64,000 nt of DNA from Bradyrhizobium sp. (lineage in GTDB: Bacteria > Pseudomonadota > Alphaproteobacteria > Rhizobiales > Xanthobacteraceae). Below are positions 32,952-44,277 of the stretch, in pieces; position 1 is the first letter of the stretch, and every line of letters begins with the position of its first letter. Under the pieces are notes generated by a model. It was not told the origin of the DNA and searched no databases. It was given only the letters and a program-made list of their open reading frames with translations. A program made the translations under genes and the position numbers. The stretch is from assembly GCF_027451485.1 (NCBI RefSeq), contig NZ_DAIDJE010000130.1, positions 62,001-126,000 on the forward strand, written 5' to 3'.

Positions 32952-33953
32952 TCAGTGCGTCTGCCTGAACGTCGTCATCACCTCATCGAGGAGCTGCCGT
33001 TCTTCGCCCGCGTAACGGGGAGAAAAGTGAAATGGCTCGACGCGGCGGACCCCGGCTTCCCGCGCGATTTCTCCGGCAGCGGCGGTCGTCAGATGTCCGC
33101 GCTGTCGCGCAAGTTCGGCATCCCTCGCCGCAAATGCCGCTTCGATAAAAAGAAGATCCGCTTTCCGGGCGAGCGCAATGATCGCGGCACGATTGGATGG
33201 GATATCGGCAACGTCGGTCACGTAGGCGACTTTCTGGCCGGCGGTGATTGTCGCGAGATCGCGCAGGCTGCCGAGCCGCGCAAAGCGGCCGGCCGCCGCC
33301 GTTTCATCGAGTTGGATCAAATGGTCGTCCGCGCGGCCTTCGATGATGGCGCGCTTGAGCGAACGCAGCCAAGCGCCGACCGGAAGACCGCGCTCGGAAA
33401 GCCGGGTTTTCCAGATGTTGATATGGGCCGCCTCCTGCAGCGCAAAGCCGAGACAGGCAGCGTGGTGCGTGAGGACCGCCGCCGAGACGCGAAAAGTCGG
33501 CTCCTCGCAGAGCACGCCGTCAATGGTGGCGCTCGAACCCAATGCCTCTGCGGCAAACCCCGCTTTCAGCCGGAAACGGGTGGTCACGATGGATTGCGGC
33601 GTCTCAAGCTCGTTGACGACGAAGACCAGATCGTAACGATAGCCCTCCGCGAGGTCCCACTGATAGCCTTGCAGCTTGTGATAAACGCGCCTGGCGAGTC
33701 CCGGCGGACCGTGGATATGCACGCACTTCTCGCGTCCCACGAGCAGTCGAAGCAGATGGTCGAACCCAACAAAATGATCGATATGCGCGTGGGAGATGAA
33801 TATCCGGTCGATACGTTGCACCTTGCGCGGAGAGAGTGAGGCAATATCGCCGAGATCGAACAACAGGCAGCGGCTTTCGAACAGCGTCTCGACGTAGAGG
33901 GCCGGATCTCCGCAGCGGCCGTTGACAAGAGTCGGATGAAAAAGCGGCCGCAT
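32952..33953 (-). CDS. MBL-fold hydrolase of the RNase Z-like class
   Basis: The 333-residue protein starts FHPTLVNGRCGDPALYVETL and has FISHAHIDHFVGFDHLLRLL, the HxHxDH metal motif of metallo-beta-lactamase folds. KVAYVTDVADI, later TTAAAGEIAREAGVRRVEPF and HFSPRY supply the remaining ligands, in an RNase Z-like order. It could process RNA 3' ends or act on another phosphodiester. RNase Z proper is usually shorter, and the middle section is an unusual insert. It is the first gene of a two-gene operon with capA. Its leader would begin near 34005 if the FixK/FNR box at 34040 is used. Confidence 0.8.
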   Translation of the reverse strand: MRPLFHPTLVNGRCGDPALYVETLFESRCLLFDLGDIASLSPRKVQRIDRIFISHAHIDHFVGFDHLLRLLVGREKCVHIHGPPGLARRVYHKLQGYQWDLAEGYRYDLVFVVNELETPQSIVTTRFRLKAGFAAEALGSSATIDGVLCEEPTFRVSAAVLTHHAACLGFALQEAAHINIWKTRLSERGLPVGAWLRSLKRAIIEGRADDHLIQLDETAAAGRFARLGSLRDLATITAGQKVAYVTDVADIPSNRAAIIALARKADLLFIEAAFAARDAELARQRGHLTTAAAGEIAREAGVRRVEPFHFSPRYAGEERQLLDEVMTTFRQTH

Positions 33954-34039
33954 CGGCGTTTCTCACAGCGGTTTTGCTTCGTCGCAGCAGAGCGTCTCGC
34001 CCTGGTCCACGGTACTTAAGCCTCGCGCGCGACAGCAAG

Positions 34040-34053
34040 TTGATCCTGGTCAA
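34040..34053. promoter_or_regulatory. FixK/FNR box between MBL-capA and the ACP-ligase-acyltransferase gene
   Basis: TTGATCCTGGTCAA fits TTGA-N6-TCAA. Leftward it predicts a start near 34005, 52 bases before the MBL ATG. Rightward it predicts a start near 34088, which would require the internal ATG at 34110 rather than 34086 for the large gene. Confidence 0.7.
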
Positions 34054-34085
34054 TGCCGGCCTGACGTTGCGCTCTAGATGAAACT

Positions 34086-36929
34086 ATGGACGATTTGGCA
34101 CCGGGCAATATGGAGCAGTTGCGCCGCGATAACCTGTTTGCGGTCGTCCGCGACCTCGTCCGCGAGCTTCACCCCCAGCGCAGCCGGTTCATCGACGTCA
34201 ATCCATCCAGCCGCATCGAGCGCGACCTCGGAATTGACAGCCTCGCCCGCACTGAATTGATCCTGCGCATCGAACGCGCCTTCCAAGTGCGCCTTCCGGC
34301 ACAAACGATCGGGGAGGCTGAAACCGTCGAGGATCTCGCTCGCGCACTTGAACAAGCCAGGCCCGAGCTTGAGCACGCGGCATTCGCCGCCGCACCCGTA
34401 TCCGTCCTGCCCGCGGTCCCGGCCGCCAATGAAGCCCGCACACTGATCGAGGTGCTCGAGTGGCACGCCGCACGGCACGCCGATCGGCTACATCTGACCG
34501 TGTTGCAGGACGAAGCGACGGTTCTCGGCTCTCTCACCTATGGACAATTGGCAGCCAGGGCCAGGCGGATAGCGGCCGGGCTGATAGAGCATGACATCCT
34601 GCCCGGCGACCGGGTGGGGGTGATGCTGCCAACCAGCGTCGAGTATTTTGTGGTCTTCTTCGGCATCCTCTATGCGGGCGCGATACCGGTGCCGATCTAC
34701 CCGCCCATGCGGCTTTCGCAACTCGAGGAGCATCTGCGGCGCCAGACCGGGATCCTGCGCAACGCCGGCACGAGCATGCTGATCACGCCGGAAGAAGGGT
34801 TAACGCTGGCTGGTTTGCTCGGCAATCTGGTCGAAAGCCTTCATACTGTTATGACCGTCCCGCAAGTTGAAGCATCGGCGAAGCCGGTCACGTTGCCGCA
34901 GTTGCAGGACGCGAACGCAATTGCGCTCATTCAATACACATCGGGAAGTACCGGCGACCCAAAGGGCGTCGTACTTTCTCACGCAAACCTCCTCGCCAAC
35001 ATCCGCGCGCTGGGAGTCGCGATGGACGCGAGTTCCGCCGACATCTTCGTCAGCTGGCTGCCGCTCTATCACGATATGGGGCTTATCGGTGCCTGGCTCG
35101 GATGTCTGCACTTCGCCGTGCCGCTTTATGTGATGTCGCCGCTCAGCTTTCTGGTCCGCCCGCAAAGCTGGCTCTGGGCGATGCACCGGTATCGCGCGAC
35201 TTTTTCGGCCTCGCCCAACTTTGGCTTCGAACTCTGTCTCGCCAAGATCACCGAAGACGACATCAAGGGACTTGACCTGTCCTCCCTGCGCATGCTCGTC
35301 AATGGTGCCGAGCCAGTCAGCGTCCAGACCTTGCGCAAGTTTACCGAACGCTTCGCGCGTCATGGATTTCCCGCTCAGGCGATGGCGCCGGTCTACGGGC
35401 TGGCCGAATCCTCGGTCGGCCTCGCCTTCCCGCCGCTCGGCCGGCTCCCGGTCATCGATCGGGTCAATCGGGACCAGCTCAGCATTCATGGCATCGCGGA
35501 AGCCGCGGATCCGAACGATGCGGCCGTGCTGGAGATCCCGGCTTGCGGCCAGCCGATTTCAGGCCATGAGATCCGAGTTGTCGATGAGGCGGGCTATGAA
35601 CTGGGCGAGCGCCGGGAAGGACGAATCGAGTTTCGCGGTCCGTCGGCCACGCGCGGCTATTTTCGCAACGAGTCCAAGACGCGCGAACTTCTGCACGGCG
35701 ACTGGCTCGACACCGGCGATCGCGGTTACATGGCAGACGGCGACATCTTCGTCACCGGGCGGATCAAGGACATCATCATCCGTGCCGGCCGGCATCTCTA
35801 TCCGCAGGAGATCGAAGAAGCGGTCGCAAACGTACCCGGCGTGCACAAGGGCGGTGTGGCAGTGTTTGGCGTGCCCGATCGCGCCTCGGGGACAGAGCGG
35901 GTTGTCGTGCTGGTCGAGACCCGCGAGAGCGATCCCGCCGCGCGCGCCGCCTTGCAGGCGCGTGCACATGGCGTTGTGACGGATGTCGCGGGCACACCGC
36001 CCGACGAGATCGGGCTGGCGCCGCCGCGCACCGTCCCGAAGACCTCAAGTGGAAAGATCCGCCGCAGCGCCGCGCGGGAACTATACCTGAGCGGTCGGAT
36101 CGGACAGACGCAGCCAACGCTGTGGTGGCAGCTGCTACGCCTCGCACTGTCGAGCGCGGGTCCACGGCTGCGAAGGCTGGGCCGACTGCTCGGCGAAAAT
36201 CTCTATGCCGCATGGTGGTGGACGATGCTCGGCGGCGCATTCGCTGCCGGATGCGGGGTCGTACTGATCCTGCCGAATACCAGGTCGCGCTGGGCCGCGC
36301 TGAGGCGGATCGGGCGGGCCGCGCTGGCGGCCATGGGCATACCGCTTACGATCCGCGGGATCGAAAAGATCCCGGCGGAAGGTGCGGTGCTCGTCTTCAA
36401 TCATTCGAGCTACATGGATGTATTTGCGCTCGCAGCGACCCTCCCGGGCGAGCCAGCCATGGTTGCGAAGCGCGAATTAGCGCAGCAGCGTATCGCCGGA
36501 GCCGTATTGCGCCGGCTCGGCACTCCCTTCGTCGAGCGTTACGATGTGTCCGGCAGTCTTGCCGATGCGGCCGCCTTGGGCGCACTCGCCCGGGAGGGCC
36601 GGCTCCTGGTGTTCTTTCCCGAAGGAACATTTACGCGCAGGGCCGGCTTGTCCGGCTTCTATCTCGGCGCCTTCAAGGTCGCCGCCGATGCCGGCCTTCC
36701 CGTTCTGCCGGGCATCATCAAGGGTACGCGGACGGTGTTACGCAGCGACCAATGGTTTCCCCGCCACAGCGCGATCAGCATCGAGATCGATGATCCGGTG
36801 CCTCCCAAAGGTCGTGATTTTCAATCCATCGCTCAGTTGCGTGACGAGGTGCGTCGATCGATGCTCGCACGATGCGGGGAGCCGGATCTCGAAGAACTTG
36901 TCAAGCCTCAACCGACGTCTCCCGCCTGA
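34086..36929 (+). CDS. ACP - acyl-AMP ligase - acyltransferase fusion (acyl-ACP synthetase with PlsC domain)
   Basis: The 947-residue protein has three domains. An acyl-carrier domain (about 10-85) has LGIDSLARTE, with Ser52 for phosphopantetheine. A long-chain acyl-AMP ligase (about 110-690) has IQYTSGSTGDPKGVVLSH and DTGDRGYMADGDIFVTGR, and PKTSSGKIRR with the catalytic Lys. A PlsC-type acyltransferase (about 740-930) has FNHSSYMD (HX4D) and FFPEGTFTR. Two hydrophobic segments near 690-720 may anchor it to the membrane. It could activate a fatty acid, load its own ACP and esterify a lysolipid. The domain order is the reverse of E. coli Aas, which also lacks a built-in ACP. The PEBP gene follows after 11 bases. 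Start may be 34110. Confidence 0.9.
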   Translation: MDDLAPGNMEQLRRDNLFAVVRDLVRELHPQRSRFIDVNPSSRIERDLGIDSLARTELILRIERAFQVRLPAQTIGEAETVEDLARALEQARPELEHAAFAAAPVSVLPAVPAANEARTLIEVLEWHAARHADRLHLTVLQDEATVLGSLTYGQLAARARRIAAGLIEHDILPGDRVGVMLPTSVEYFVVFFGILYAGAIPVPIYPPMRLSQLEEHLRRQTGILRNAGTSMLITPEEGLTLAGLLGNLVESLHTVMTVPQVEASAKPVTLPQLQDANAIALIQYTSGSTGDPKGVVLSHANLLANIRALGVAMDASSADIFVSWLPLYHDMGLIGAWLGCLHFAVPLYVMSPLSFLVRPQSWLWAMHRYRATFSASPNFGFELCLAKITEDDIKGLDLSSLRMLVNGAEPVSVQTLRKFTERFARHGFPAQAMAPVYGLAESSVGLAFPPLGRLPVIDRVNRDQLSIHGIAEAADPNDAAVLEIPACGQPISGHEIRVVDEAGYELGERREGRIEFRGPSATRGYFRNESKTRELLHGDWLDTGDRGYMADGDIFVTGRIKDIIIRAGRHLYPQEIEEAVANVPGVHKGGVAVFGVPDRASGTERVVVLVETRESDPAARAALQARAHGVVTDVAGTPPDEIGLAPPRTVPKTSSGKIRRSAARELYLSGRIGQTQPTLWWQLLRLALSSAGPRLRRLGRLLGENLYAAWWWTMLGGAFAAGCGVVLILPNTRSRWAALRRIGRAALAAMGIPLTIRGIEKIPAEGAVLVFNHSSYMDVFALAATLPGEPAMVAKRELAQQRIAGAVLRRLGTPFVERYDVSGSLADAAALGALAREGRLLVFFPEGTFTRRAGLSGFYLGAFKVAADAGLPVLPGIIKGTRTVLRSDQWFPRHSAISIEIDDPVPPKGRDFQSIAQLRDEVRRSMLARCGEPDLEELVKPQPTSPA

Positions 36930-36940
36930 TGGAGGATGCC

Positions 36941-37390
36941 ATGAAACTCAGTTCCAGCGCTTTCGCCGACGGAGCCGCCATTCCCCGACGGTTCACCTGC
37001 GATGGAGAGGACATCTCGCCGCCCCTGCAATGGTCAAATGCGCCGGAGGGAACACGGAGTCTCATCTTGCTCTGCGATGATCCCGATGCTCCGGCCGGCA
37101 CATGGCACCATTGGGCGATTTACGACATTCCGCCGACCTCAACGGAGCTTGTCGAAAACCTTGCGGAAAAGGCGAAGATGAAACAGGCGGTCAATGACTT
37201 TCGAAAAACAGGCTATGGCGGTCCCTGCCCGCCTCATGGCCATGGGCCTCACCATTACCATTTCCGCCTGCTCGCGCTCTCGACCGACCATCTTCGGGTC
37301 CAACCCAATCCGTCCTGCCGCGAGGTCGAACGAGAGGCGCGCAAGTTCATCCTCGCAGAGGCAACGCTGGTCGGTTGGTACGAGAAATAG
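36941..37390 (+). CDS. YbhB/YbcL (PEBP/Raf kinase inhibitor-like) protein
   Basis: The 149-residue product is a bacterial phosphatidylethanolamine-binding-protein homologue. It reads IPRRFTCDGEDISPPLQWSN, DDPDAPAGTWHHWAIYDIP and GGPCPPHGHGPHHYHFRLLA, the ligand-pocket motifs of the family. The ATG at 36941 is preceded by GGAGG six bases upstream, inside a short overlapping frame that is not needed. It is co-oriented and 11 bases after the ACP-ligase-acyltransferase gene, so it may handle a lipid headgroup or product of that enzyme. Bacterial PEBPs lack a settled function. Confidence 0.9.
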   Translation: MKLSSSAFADGAAIPRRFTCDGEDISPPLQWSNAPEGTRSLILLCDDPDAPAGTWHHWAIYDIPPTSTELVENLAEKAKMKQAVNDFRKTGYGGPCPPHGHGPHHYHFRLLALSTDHLRVQPNPSCREVEREARKFILAEATLVGWYEK

Positions 37391-37485
37391 CCGTAGCATT
37401 TGAGCCCTCTCGATGCGCGGCGAGGTACCGAGCGGACTGTCAGGATCTGCAAGCCGCCTCGCGGCCCCGGCAAGGTATGACACGC

Positions 37486-37659
37486 TTATTCGCCGCGATC
37501 TCCACTGATGCCCGGTCTGCTGTCATCCAGGAGAGCCAGCGCTTCGTCAATCTCGGCAAGAAGCCGCTCGATTTCGTCGCGCTCATGCACGCCCGGACCT
37601 TCCTCTAGTCGATCCAGCAGCCGCTGCTTTTCGGCGAGGAGCTTTGCAAGGCTCGTCAT
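37486..37659 (-). CDS. Tiny coiled-coil hypothetical protein
   Basis: The minus-strand frame of 57 codons reads MTSLAKLLAEKQRLLDRLEE, then GPGVHERDEIERLLAEIDEA and LALLDDS. Leu/Ile heptads form two helices separated by a Gly-Pro turn, a likely antiparallel coiled coil. It is too short for most gene callers but has unmistakably protein-like composition. It lies between convergent PEBP and YbaK genes. Function unknown; partner-binding or toxin-antitoxin-like roles cannot be judged from the sequence. Confidence 0.6.
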   Translation of the reverse strand: MTSLAKLLAEKQRLLDRLEEGPGVHERDEIERLLAEIDEALALLDDSRPGISGDRGE

Positions 37660-37735
37660 CGTACAATCCTGACCGCCTATAACAAGGTGTGCCGCAAACT
37701 ACCTGCGCCACACTTTTTTCTGCGGCAAGCGACGC

Positions 37736-38206
37736 CTACGGAGCTTCTGCGAAGCGCTCGTGCCGGGCACCGGCCATAAGGTTCTGAAACGCGCTGCCGC
37801 TGAGATGAACGAGGCTCGCATGATCGCCGCCCTCAAGATAGATCTCTGGCGCACCTGCCAAGCTGTCGTCCACTACGACTTTTAGCCCATAAGCGGCCCC
37901 GAGCGCAGGAACCGCGCCCGGCTCGCAATCATGAAATAGCGCTTCAATCTGCTCTTCATTGGCCATGTCCACCTCTGCTCCGAGCTTTTTGCGGAGTTGG
38001 CCGAACTGTATGTGGCCCGAGGCAGGCAACACCGCCACCATAAAGCCGTCGTCCCCCTTCAGCACCACGGCCTTGGCGAGGCGATCAAGCGATACGTGGC
38101 TCGTTTTGGCGCTGTCCAATGCCGTTGCCGTGTGTGGATGCTCCACAACATCATATTTGACGCCTTGTTCGGCGAGATAGCGCGCTAGCGTAATTGCAAT
38201 GCCCAT
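37736..38206 (-). CDS. YbaK/EbsC-family aminoacyl-tRNA deacylase
   Basis: The 156-residue protein has the YbaK/ProX fold: KYDVVEHPHTATALDSA, then LAKAVVLKGDDGFMVAVLPA with the conserved Lys near 50, and LVHLSGSAFQNLMAG near the end. Family members hydrolyse mischarged Cys- or Ala-tRNA(Pro) as free-standing editing domains. It ends leftward next to a tiny coiled-coil gene and shares a control region of about 440 bases with the acs-pdh operon. Substrate specificity (YbaK versus ProXp-ala) is not decided. Confidence 0.88.
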   Translation of the reverse strand: MGIAITLARYLAEQGVKYDVVEHPHTATALDSAKTSHVSLDRLAKAVVLKGDDGFMVAVLPASGHIQFGQLRKKLGAEVDMANEEQIEALFHDCEPGAVPALGAAYGLKVVVDDSLAGAPEIYLEGGDHASLVHLSGSAFQNLMAGARHERFAEAP

Positions 38207-38651
38207 AGCGTCCCTCCCATCCAGTTCCCATTATCTAAAGCGCAGAGAAGCCATTTGAATGACTCCCGCTGCGACGACCGGCCGAACCGTGCCGCCGCAA
38301 CATCCAAAAGCACGTCATAGACAGCGCTCATTTCTCCACACACCACCGGCAAGGAGTTGATCTTCCTCAAGGTACTGAAAGGACTTTTGTAGCCGTCTTC
38401 ATCTTGTTTGCGGTCCCTCAGCAGTGAATGTCGCCCGGTCAATGCGGTTCCGGGCACGCGTTGCGCTGCGAGGTATGTTGTCCGGCGCGCTTCCAACCCG
38501 CCGAGCGACAGCGATTTTCGAGCCGCCGATTTCCGAAGCTCCGCAGCTTATGCCGCGCGATCAGCACCGGTTGACGCAGATCAATACGATCTCCTGTTTG
38601 AGGAACCACAGTTTCAACTAACAGGAAGCTGAAGAGACCGCGAGGAGGCTC
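38207..38651. promoter_or_regulatory. Divergent region between YbaK and the acs-pdh-acp operon
   Basis: About 445 bases. A FixK/FNR box lies at 38571-38584. Short frames at 38408-38632 on the plus strand are Arg/Ser/Ala-rich shadows. No strong hairpin is seen. Confidence 0.55.
38571..38584. promoter_or_regulatory. FixK/FNR box controlling the acs-pdhABC-acp operon
   Basis: TTGACGCAGATCAA fits TTGA-N6-TCAA. A start 41.5 bases rightward falls near 38619, leaving about 33 bases to the GTG of the first gene at 38652. Confidence 0.75.
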
Positions 38652-38956
38652 GTGCTGTTCCGCGAAATGTTGTCCTTCAGCAAGAAGGAAGCCGAACCAC
38701 TGATGGAATACCCGGTCTCGTTCTGCGACAGAATGGAGAGCTTCGGCAAAACACCTGTCGCTTCGCAACAGGAGCACATGCAGGCCACCTGGCGGAAGTT
38801 CGACGATGGCGTGCGCGCGATCGTGCCGTTCTTCGAAACCGAAATGCGCGGTGTGCCGATGTTGCAGCGGCTTTGCGAGGTCATGCTCGGCGCGGACAGT
38901 GCGAGGGGCGCGCCGGGCGCGCCCGTCGGCCCCCCGCAACAAGCTGGAGCCTCCTC

Positions 38957-38960
<4 letters not shown>
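38652..38960 (+). CDS. Small hypothetical protein heading the acs-pdh operon
   Basis: The 102-residue product starts at a GTG preceded by GCGAGGAGG. The body is helical and aromatic ([20 protein letters not shown], then [20 protein letters not shown] and [10 protein letters not shown]), with a disordered Gly/Pro/Ala tail. The periodicity is reminiscent of phasin-like or regulatory helical proteins, but I do not recognise a family. The stop overlaps the acetate-CoA ligase start (ATGA), and a FixK/FNR box lies about 70 bases upstream, so it is co-regulated with that operon. An ATG at 38667 is a less favoured start. Confidence 0.7.
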
Positions 38961-40737
<1,777 letters not shown>

Positions 40738-40741
<4 letters not shown>

Positions 40742-41742
40742 CGGTCGCAGCCGCAAAGCCGCATTTGTCGCGCGAGCATATGCTGGACATGTTGAGGCAG
40801 ATGATCCGCATCCGCCGCTTCGAGGACAAGTGCGCCGAGCTATACACGCAAGAGAAGATTCGCGGCTTCATGCATCTCTACGACGGCGAAGAGGCGGTTG
40901 CTGTCGGTGTGATCGCTGCGCTGGAGAAGCGCGACCGGATCGTCGCGACCTACCGCGAGCACGGGCAGGCGCTGGTGCGCGGTGTGCCGATGACGTCCGT
41001 GATGGCCGAGATGTATGGCAAGCAGGAAGGTTGCAGCCGCGGACGCGGCGGCTCGATGCATCTCTTCAACGCCGCCGCAAATTTCTATGGCGGCAACGCC
41101 ATTGTCGGCGGCGGCCTGCCGTTGGCGGTCGGGCTTGGGCTTGCGTCCCACATGCAGGGCGACGATCTCGTCAATGCCTGCTTCTTTGGCGACGGCGCGG
41201 TCGCGGAAGGCGAATTCCACGAGAGCCTGAATTTGGCGGCGCTCTGGCAGCTGCCGGTGCTGTTCGTGTGCGAAAACAATCTCTATGGCATGGGTACCGC
41301 TTTGGCCATCTCGGAATCCGAAACCGATATCCACCGCAAGGCCGAGTGCTATCGGATTACGTCCGAGATCGTCGACGGAATGGATGTGGTCGCGGTCGAG
41401 GCGGCGGCCCGCCGGGCCGTGCAGGCCGTACGCGACACCCGAAAGCCCTATTTCCTCGAATGCCGCACCTATCGGCTGCGCGCGCATTCGATGTTCGATC
41501 CGCAACTTTACCGTGACAAGGCCGAGGTCGATTCATGGCGGCCGCGCGAACCGATCGCACGCTTCCAGGGGTGGCTCGAGGCCAATCACATGATCCATCC
41601 GGACGAGGTCTCCCGCTTGACCGGGGAGATCGATGCCGAGATCGAGGCGGCCGTCGCTTTCGCCGAGGCGGGGACGTGGGAGCCTGTCGAGCAGCTCAGC
41701 CGCTTCGTTTATGCCGACAGCGTCGTGCCGACCGGTCAATGA
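40738..41742 (+). CDS. pdhA: Pyruvate dehydrogenase E1 component, alpha subunit
   Basis: The 334-residue protein is a thiamine-diphosphate decarboxylase alpha chain. Markers are [20 protein letters not shown], the TPP motif [20 protein letters not shown] and [29 protein letters not shown] contains the phosphorylation-loop-like HSMxDP of PDH E1 alpha. It pairs with the beta chain encoded next. It overlaps the acsA stop by four bases. Acetoin dehydrogenase alpha chains are similar, and no acetoin-specific gene is nearby, so pyruvate is the favoured substrate. Confidence 0.88.
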
Positions 41743-41749
41743 GGGCATC

Positions 41750-42757
41750 ATGCAGCAGGAGCTACCCGGGACTGACCCGATCGAGCTGACTTACCGCGAA
41801 GCGGTCCGCGCTGCCCTTCGCGATGCGCTTGCCCGCGACAAGCGCGTCTTCCTGATGGGCGAGGACGTCGGCCGCTATGGCGGCTGCTATGCGGTGAGCC
41901 ACGGGCTGCTCGCCGAGTTCGGACCGGAACGGATTCGCGATACGCCGCTCTCGGAGTCCGGATTCACCGGCGCCGGCATTGGTGCCGCGATGGCCGGCAT
42001 GCGCCCGATCGTCGAACTGATGACGGTAAATTTCAGCCTGCTCGCGCTCGACCAGATTCTCAACAGCGCAGCAACCGTGCGCCACATGTCAGGCAATCAG
42101 TTCGGCGTCCCGCTGGTGATCCGCATGGCGACCGGCGCCGGCCGCCAGCTTGCCGCCCAGCATTCTCACAGTCTCGAAGGCTGGTACGCGCATATCCCCG
42201 GCATCAAGGTGCTTGCGCCGGCTACATTGGAGGATGCACGCGGCATGCTGTGGACGGCGTTGCAGGAGCCCGATCCGGTCCTGATTTTCGAGAACGTCAT
42301 GCTCTACAACATATCCGGCAAGCTGCCACGAGATGCGGGCGCGGTCAGTATCGACAAGGCAGTCGTCCGCCGTTGGGGAAGCGATGTCTCGCTGATTACC
42401 TATGGAGGTTCGCTCTGGAAGACGCTCGAGGCAGCGACCGCGCTGGCGGCCGAAGGCATTGAGGCAGAAGTCGTCGATTTGCGCAGTCTGCGACCGCTCG
42501 ACGATGTCACCATCATGGCTTCGGTAGGCAAGACACGGCACGCTGTCGTTGTCGACGAAGGCTGGCGTTCCGGTAGCCTCGCCGCGGAAATCGGCATGCG
42601 CATCATCGAACAGGCGTTCTGGTCGCTTGATGCACCAATCGGCCGGGTTTGCAGCGAGGAAGTCCCGATCCCCTACCCTCGCCATCTCGAAAATGCGGCA
42701 CTCCCGCAGGCGCCGAAGATCGTGACCGCCGCGAAGGCGGCGCTTGGCCGGGCATGA
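41750..42757 (+). CDS. pdhB: Pyruvate dehydrogenase E1 component, beta subunit
   Basis: The 335-residue beta chain has [20 protein letters not shown], then [20 protein letters not shown] and [40 protein letters not shown] and the transketolase C-terminal [15 protein letters not shown] follow. It completes the TPP cleft with pdhA. The ATG at 41750 follows GAGGGCATC and lies seven bases after the pdhA stop; the frame is open upstream but overlaps pdhA. Nine bases separate it from the E2 GTG. Confidence 0.9.
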   Translation: MQQELPGTDPIELTYREAVRAALRDALARDKRVFLMGEDVGRYGGCYAVSHGLLAEFGPERIRDTPLSESGFTGAGIGAAMAGMRPIVELMTVNFSLLALDQILNSAATVRHMSGNQFGVPLVIRMATGAGRQLAAQHSHSLEGWYAHIPGIKVLAPATLEDARGMLWTALQEPDPVLIFENVMLYNISGKLPRDAGAVSIDKAVVRRWGSDVSLITYGGSLWKTLEAATALAAEGIEAEVVDLRSLRPLDDVTIMASVGKTRHAVVVDEGWRSGSLAAEIGMRIIEQAFWSLDAPIGRVCSEEVPIPYPRHLENAALPQAPKIVTAAKAALGRA

Positions 42758-42766
42758 GGCAGCGCC

Positions 42767-43981
42767 GTGGAAGAGTTTCGCATGCCCTCTCTCGGTGCCG
42801 ACATGGAGACCGGCACGCTGGTGGAATGGCTGGTGAAGCCGGGCGATTTCGTCAAGCGCGGCGATATCGTTGCGGTGGTCGAGACGCAAAAAGGCGCGAT
42901 CGAAATTGAGGTCTATCAGCCCGGTCAGATCGTACAATTTCTCGTCGATCTTCACAGCAAGGTGCCGGTCGGAACGCCGCTCGCACTGATCAGGACCGAA
43001 GGCGAAGCGAAGGCGGCGGCTCCGCCCCCGTTGGCGGCTGCTGCCGCGCCTATGCCGGCGCCCCCGGTCATACCGCAACCGGCCGCCGCCGTGATGCCTC
43101 CGCCGGCGCGACCACCAGTGCCTTTACCGGCAGCTGCCGGCGTCGCAGCCCGAAAAGCGGCATCGCCGGCGGCACGGCGGCTTGCCGAGGAGCGCGGCAT
43201 CGATCTCTCAGCGATCGCTGGGAGCGGGCCTGGCGGGGCCATCACGTCGACTGACGTCGAGCGCCATCTTGCTGCGGCCGCGCCGCCGGCTGAAGCGAAG
43301 CGTCCCCTGGGCCTCGATCTCGCAGCGATGCGGGTAGCGATTGCAGCCGCGATGGCGCGATCAAAACGCGACATTCCGCATTACTATCTCCAGCATCAGA
43401 TCGACGTCACGCCATGCGAGCATTGGCTCGCCGCAAGGAACGCCACCCTGCCACCGGATGGCCGCCTTTTGATCGGCGCGCTTGCACTGAAAGCCGTCGC
43501 CGTGGCTATTGCTCGCTTCCCGGCGTTCAACGGTTTTTACCGCGACAACAAATTCGAACCCTCGGCAGCAGTGCATGTCGGCGTAGCCATCGCGATCCGC
43601 GGCGGCGGGCTCACTGCGCCGGCACTGCATGATGCCGACAAGCTGTCCCTCGACGATTTGATGAGCGGGATGCGAGATCTTGTGCAGCGTACGCGGGCCG
43701 GACGGATGCGCAGCTCGGAAATGACCGATCCAACGATTACGGTCTCAAGCCTCGGCGAGCGCGGCGTCGAGGCGCTTTATGGCATCATCTACCCACCGCA
43801 GGTCGCAATCGTTGGCTTCGGCAAGGTGGTGACGCGGCCCTGGGTCGTTGACGGCGCAATCGAGCCGCGGTCGGTGGTGACCATCACCCTGGCCGGCGAC
43901 CACCGCGTCACCGACGGGCACGCAGGCGCACTATTTCTCGCCGAGATCGGTAAACTGTTGCAGGAGCCCGAAAAGCTATGA
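42767..43981 (+). CDS. pdhC: Dihydrolipoamide acetyltransferase (E2) of the PDH-like complex
   Basis: The 404-residue protein begins at a GTG. One lipoyl domain (about 1-78) carries [13 protein letters not shown] with the lipoyl Lys. A Pro/Ala linker follows (to about 125), then a peripheral-subunit-binding domain ([28 protein letters not shown]). The acetyltransferase domain ends [15 protein letters not shown], with the catalytic His of the DHR motif. It transfers the acetyl group from lipoate to CoA. No E3 (lipoamide dehydrogenase) gene is in the operon, so E3 must come from elsewhere. The stop overlaps the following ACP start, suggesting the ACP belongs with the complex. Confidence 0.9.
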   Translation: MEEFRMPSLGADMETGTLVEWLVKPGDFVKRGDIVAVVETQKGAIEIEVYQPGQIVQFLVDLHSKVPVGTPLALIRTEGEAKAAAPPPLAAAAAPMPAPPVIPQPAAAVMPPPARPPVPLPAAAGVAARKAASPAARRLAEERGIDLSAIAGSGPGGAITSTDVERHLAAAAPPAEAKRPLGLDLAAMRVAIAAAMARSKRDIPHYYLQHQIDVTPCEHWLAARNATLPPDGRLLIGALALKAVAVAIARFPAFNGFYRDNKFEPSAAVHVGVAIAIRGGGLTAPALHDADKLSLDDLMSGMRDLVQRTRAGRMRSSEMTDPTITVSSLGERGVEALYGIIYPPQVAIVGFGKVVTRPWVVDGAIEPRSVVTITLAGDHRVTDGHAGALFLAEIGKLLQEPEKL

Positions 43982-44238
43982 GCGAAGCCGACATTCGGAA
44001 GGTCGTACAGGAAGAACTCAACAACATTGCTCCTGAAATCGACATCGCAACGGTCGATCCGGCAGCCGACTTGCGCGAAACGATTGACATCGACTCGATG
44101 GATTTTCTGAACCTCGTGACCGCTCTGCATCACCGCACCGGGCTCGAAATTCCGGAGATCGACTATCCCAAGCTTGCCACCCTGTCCGGCATGGTGGCCT
44201 ATCTCGAAGCCAAGCTGAAATCGGCCAAGACCGCTTAG
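43978..44238 (+). CDS. Acyl carrier protein ending the acs-pdh operon
   Basis: The 86-residue acidic protein has the ACP four-helix pattern with IDIDSMDFLNLVTAL. Its Ser is the phosphopantetheine site; the usual DSL is DSM here. It overlaps the E2 stop by four bases (ATGA). Free ACPs in acyl-CoA or PDH operons are uncommon and differ from the housekeeping fatty-acid ACP. It could carry an acetyl or other acyl group from the E2 or the AMP-ligase, or act with the ACP-ligase-acyltransferase encoded 4 kb upstream. That link is inference. Confidence 0.88.
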   Translation: MSEADIRKVVQEELNNIAPEIDIATVDPAADLRETIDIDSMDFLNLVTALHHRTGLEIPEIDYPKLATLSGMVAYLEAKLKSAKTA

Positions 44239-44277
44239 GTTACTTTTCCGCATCTTAATTTTACGGCGTGCGCGTAT

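Noticed and set aside
34041-34069. TGATCC followed by CGTT near the FixK box upstream of the ACP-ligase gene
   Set aside because: The spacer is 18 rather than 16 bases and the position matches the FixK palindrome better; not counted as an RpoE-ChrR promoter.
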